A stretch of DNA of 64,000 nucleotides, taken from the NCBI GenBank assembly GCA_036785325.1, contig JAXIVH010000155.1, positions 149,001-213,000 on the forward strand, in the 5' to 3' direction. Below are positions 61,491 to 64,000 of the stretch, one piece after another. The notes below the pieces were generated by a model. The model was not told the origin of the DNA, ran no database searches, and was given only the letters and a program-made list of their open reading frames with translations. Within the stretch, counting starts at the first letter, position 1; every line of letters begins with the position of its first letter. This DNA comes from Urophycis tenuis (lineage: Eukaryota > Chordata > Actinopteri > Gadiformes > Phycidae). Both the position numbers and the translations under genes were made by a program.

Positions 61491-61830
61491 GAGGAAATCA
61501 TTACTGCCAAATCATTTGTTACCCAAGAACGTCTGCCTCCAACTGAGTCCTCAACCAAATACCACTTCCAAAGAGTCTCAACCAAATACCACTTCCAAAG
61601 AGTTTACTTACAGAATTGGAAAGGAAGGTGACATGAACAGTCGATCGGGGATGGAAACTGGTGGAGAACCGGTTCCTACCAGTTCTGACCAGTAAGACTG
61701 CTGCCCCAGAAGGCCTCCTGCAGATGATCCACTGTAATTGCACAACTGCCTGCCGAACACAATGGTGCAGTTGCAGGGCATACAGTATGGACTACCATGT
61801 ATGCCTGCTTGTGGACCATGACATGGTCAA
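61491..61830 (+). pseudogene. C-terminal part of the interrupted uncharacterised protein
   Basis: Reading EEIITAKSFVTQERLPPTES, then KYHFQRVYLQNWKG to a stop at about 61,629; then in a shifted frame WKLVENRFLPVLTSKTAAPE and a cysteine cluster CNCTTACRTQWCSC. A 25-bp unit (CAACCAAATACCACTTCCAA) is tandemly duplicated at 61,552-61,601. The Cys-rich C-terminus is the expected end of the protein family seen at 51 kb. At least one stop, one frameshift and one duplication: dead. Confidence 0.65.
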
Positions 61831-62048
61831 GTTGGGAATTATGAGAATCACTATAATCCACCTCTATGGGAGGAAGAGTGTGACAACTAATGGTAAATCT
61901 AGTGAAAGTCACAGTGAAAAAAATAATAAAAAATAAACCAAAATAAGAGGAAGCTACTGAAGAAAATAGGAATAAGATATGTATAAATAAGAAAAGTATT
62001 AAAAAAAAAACTAAAAGGCAAAAAAACAGTGCATTATAAAAAATATAA

Positions 62049-62128
<80 letters not shown>

Positions 62129-63080
62129 AAATGAAAGGGGTTAGAGGTACTGAGCGTTTACGTGGCAGCCCTGTTTTGACAAATTTTACATACCATACAG
62201 TTCTAATACATTTATTCTTTATTGGAATCAAAATAATGGTTATAAACCACAGAAATCACCAACACAAAACGATGCAAAGGAGAAATATGCAATTACTTCG
62301 GGGAAATTGTACTTATTTTTCACATAATTATTGTAAGAAATTGTAAGAAGTTTGTAAGAAATTGCTTTAATATATAATTGTACTTGTAATCAGTTATATA
62401 TCATGCAAATATGCTAATTTGAATATTACATGGCCAAAACATGTATCAGGCACCAGTATTCCTGGTCTAGGAGGAATACAAAGGAGTAATGGTCATTTTA
62501 AGGACCTGACTGCCGCCATTTCGAAAATTGTGCCTTTCTTGCTATCAAACTTCAGTAAACTTTTAGTATGTTTATCAGTACATCTGATACTACTGTAATC
62601 CACTGAGAAACATTTTGTTAGAATTTGCTTGAGGTCAAGTCATATTTGCAGCTGACGAATTATCTTGAGCATCATAACACATTATCAACGCTACACAATG
62701 AGTCAAGTCAGGAATTTACCATAGTACCAATGATTATTTAATCTCAGCAGAATAAAATATTGTGATTACTAAATATTGTGTGCAGTTATATTCTAGGCAC
62801 AATAATAAGGTACATACAGTATGTATATGCTTTAATATATGATATATCGTGTTTTTTTGCATGTAGCTACAAATTATATGCCCAAGAATTGTTTTATATA
62901 ACTTTTTTGTCATGAAATACTTTAACTGTGCAATTTGTGGATATCAGCAATGAATAAAAGCAGCAGTATTGCTAGGCCTTTCATGATGATTGCTATCACA
63001 TGATTGCTATCTGCTCATTATAATGGAGATTTTATTGTTGCAAATGAAAACTAATTTGTGAATTAGCTAACAGGCTTGAT
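61831..63080. other. AT-rich flank with (TA)n
   Basis: A (TA)n tract of about 30 units at 62,050-62,111, followed by a T-run. 62,715-62,755 resembles 37,790-37,830, and 62,965-63,000 resembles 39,262-39,300, so the right part is the downstream flank of a duplicated receptor gene. No gene seen. Confidence 0.5.
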
Positions 63081-64000
63081 TTATCTAGGAGATTTTGTAA
63101 TTCGCTGCTTAACATTTTTCTCAGGACGCACTAATATGATAAAACATTTAGGCACAAATATACATAACAGCAACCCAAAACTGGAGGCCAAGATGGCGAA
63201 GATCTCCACAGCCACTGTGAATTTCCCTGGAGAGCTGACGTGAGCTGGGATGAACGAGAGCCATACAGCGCAGAAAATGATCATGCTGAAAGTGATGAGT
63301 TTGGCCTCGTTGAAGGTGTCGGGCAGTTTGCGGCCCAGGAAGGCGAGGAGGAGGCAGAGGGAGGCCAGCAGGCCGATGTAGCCCAGGACCAGGTAGAACC
63401 CAGGGGGCCATGGGTCCCTGCACTCCACCACTATCTGGTCATAAGAATGAAGACTGTTAGCACTGCGGTGAAGTCCACGATCAGATGATTTTTGAAGCTA
63501 GACTTTCTGAATAATCTTTTATATACAATACAACATAAAACCGTTACTAATATGTTTTATTATATAGTTATAGTATGGTTATTGTATAAATATTATTAAC
63601 CTTCCCGGTTGAGGCTTGGTACGTTGGATTCCTGAATGGGAATGGGGGAGCAGCGGCAAGCCAACCAGCACAGAGACAAACCTGAGAGGAGATCAAGCAA
63701 AGACATTGACCTATCCACTATCTGAAAGTAAGTTTCGATTAATCGCCTGCTGTGTGTGAGATCCTAACAGCTTTATAGCCTACCTGAGGTACAGTAGTGC
63801 ACAAGATGAGGGTCCTTTGTTGGGAGGGGCCAAAGGGCTTCATCGCTCCAGAACCTGGCACAGTGGACCGAAAGGCCAGCAGAACCACAATAGTCTTGAG
63901 CAAAAGGCAAGACAGACATAAAACAAAACTGACACCGAAAGCGGCCTGGCGCAGCCTACACGTCCACGTGGACGGCTTGCCGATGAAGACCAGAGAGCAG
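63081..64000 (-). CDS. partial OlfC-like receptor, near-identical to the 39.4-kb gene (cut by window edge)
   Basis: Minus-strand exons: 63784..64000 (incomplete, runs off the window), 63601..63681, 63081..63434. They encode TM2 to the C-terminus of the membrane domain: RLRQAAFGVSFVLCLSCLL, CLCAGWLAAAPPFPFRNP, FNEAKLITFSMIIF, PKCFIILVRPEKNVKQRITK. The two introns inside are base-for-base nearly the same as in the 39,363-40,534 gene. The last residues differ (KQRITKSPR against KKRMIKSPK), and so does the 3' flank. Same split after TM5. No disruption in the visible part; the 5' half lies beyond the window. Confidence 0.9.

Larger units (their letters stand above)
54531..61491. mobile_element. 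about 7-kb inverted-ended element carrying a DUF4806 gene
   Basis: The left end CCCATATAGCAGACGGGCAT runs on into TGAAAC. The right end in reverse complement is CCCAGCAAGCTGACATTGAA. Both ends are followed by about 200-300 bp rich in TTGAAACAATGTTGATT-type words in inverted orientation (54,590-54,680; 61,270-61,470), the subterminal arrangement of some large fish DNA transposons. The same dead coding sequence borders both sides, which fixes the insertion limits. No transposase was recognised and no target duplication could be settled, so the superfamily is open. Contents: the DUF4806 gene, smaller hAT-like pieces, a foldback repeat and a 35-bp tandem repeat. Confidence 0.55.

Overview
The window is vertebrate, most likely teleost fish. 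The genes have GT-AG introns, the intergenic DNA is AT-rich and full of microsatellites, tRNA-derived SINEs and non-LTR retrotransposon tails typical of fish genomes, and the main content is a cluster of class C GPCRs of the fish OlfC (vomeronasal type-2 receptor-like, V2R) family. I joined exons by hand from splice consensus and reading phase. All exon joins given below are in phase, but no transcript was available.

Layout. 1-7,100: a repeat-rich flank. It holds a 142-bp tandem repeat, a gag (SCAN-like) fragment, a Myb/SANT-like exon split by a LINE tail, a LINE RT fragment, a SINE, and a 2.5-kb palindromic (foldback) element whose right arm carries a solo LTR. 7,129-14,831: two plus-strand OlfC genes with the six-exon layout. 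16,237-31,611: three minus-strand OlfC genes, near-identical tandem copies with eight exons each. Relics of the 3' end of a gene like the 11.6-14.8 kb one lie between the copies and mark the duplication breakpoint. 32,930-37,335: a plus-strand OlfC gene with two GC-AG introns. 38,165-39,170: decayed OlfC pieces. 39,363-43,902: a minus-strand, eleven-exon OlfC-like gene with an enlarged ligand domain. 44,790-45,560: an OlfC pseudogene. 46,028-50,332: a plus-strand nine-exon OlfC gene. 51,000-61,830: a nest of mobile DNA. A degenerate coding sequence with a nuclease-like signature is broken by a LINE (about 51,955-54,473) and then by a roughly 7-kb inverted-ended element (about 54,531-61,491), which contains a seven-exon DUF4806-type gene on the minus strand. 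63,081-64,000: the 3' half of another OlfC gene, almost identical to the 39.4-kb gene and cut by the window edge.

How it works together. Each complete receptor gene encodes a signal peptide, a Venus-flytrap ligand domain, a cysteine-rich NCD3G linker and a seven-helix class C membrane domain ending in the family's conserved PKC-(Y/F)-I-I tail. In fish such receptors are expressed in olfactory sensory neurons and typically detect amino acids. The cluster shows the usual signs of a fast-evolving chemoreceptor locus: tandem duplication, mosaic exons suggesting gene conversion, pseudogenes, and different intron numbers among neighbours.
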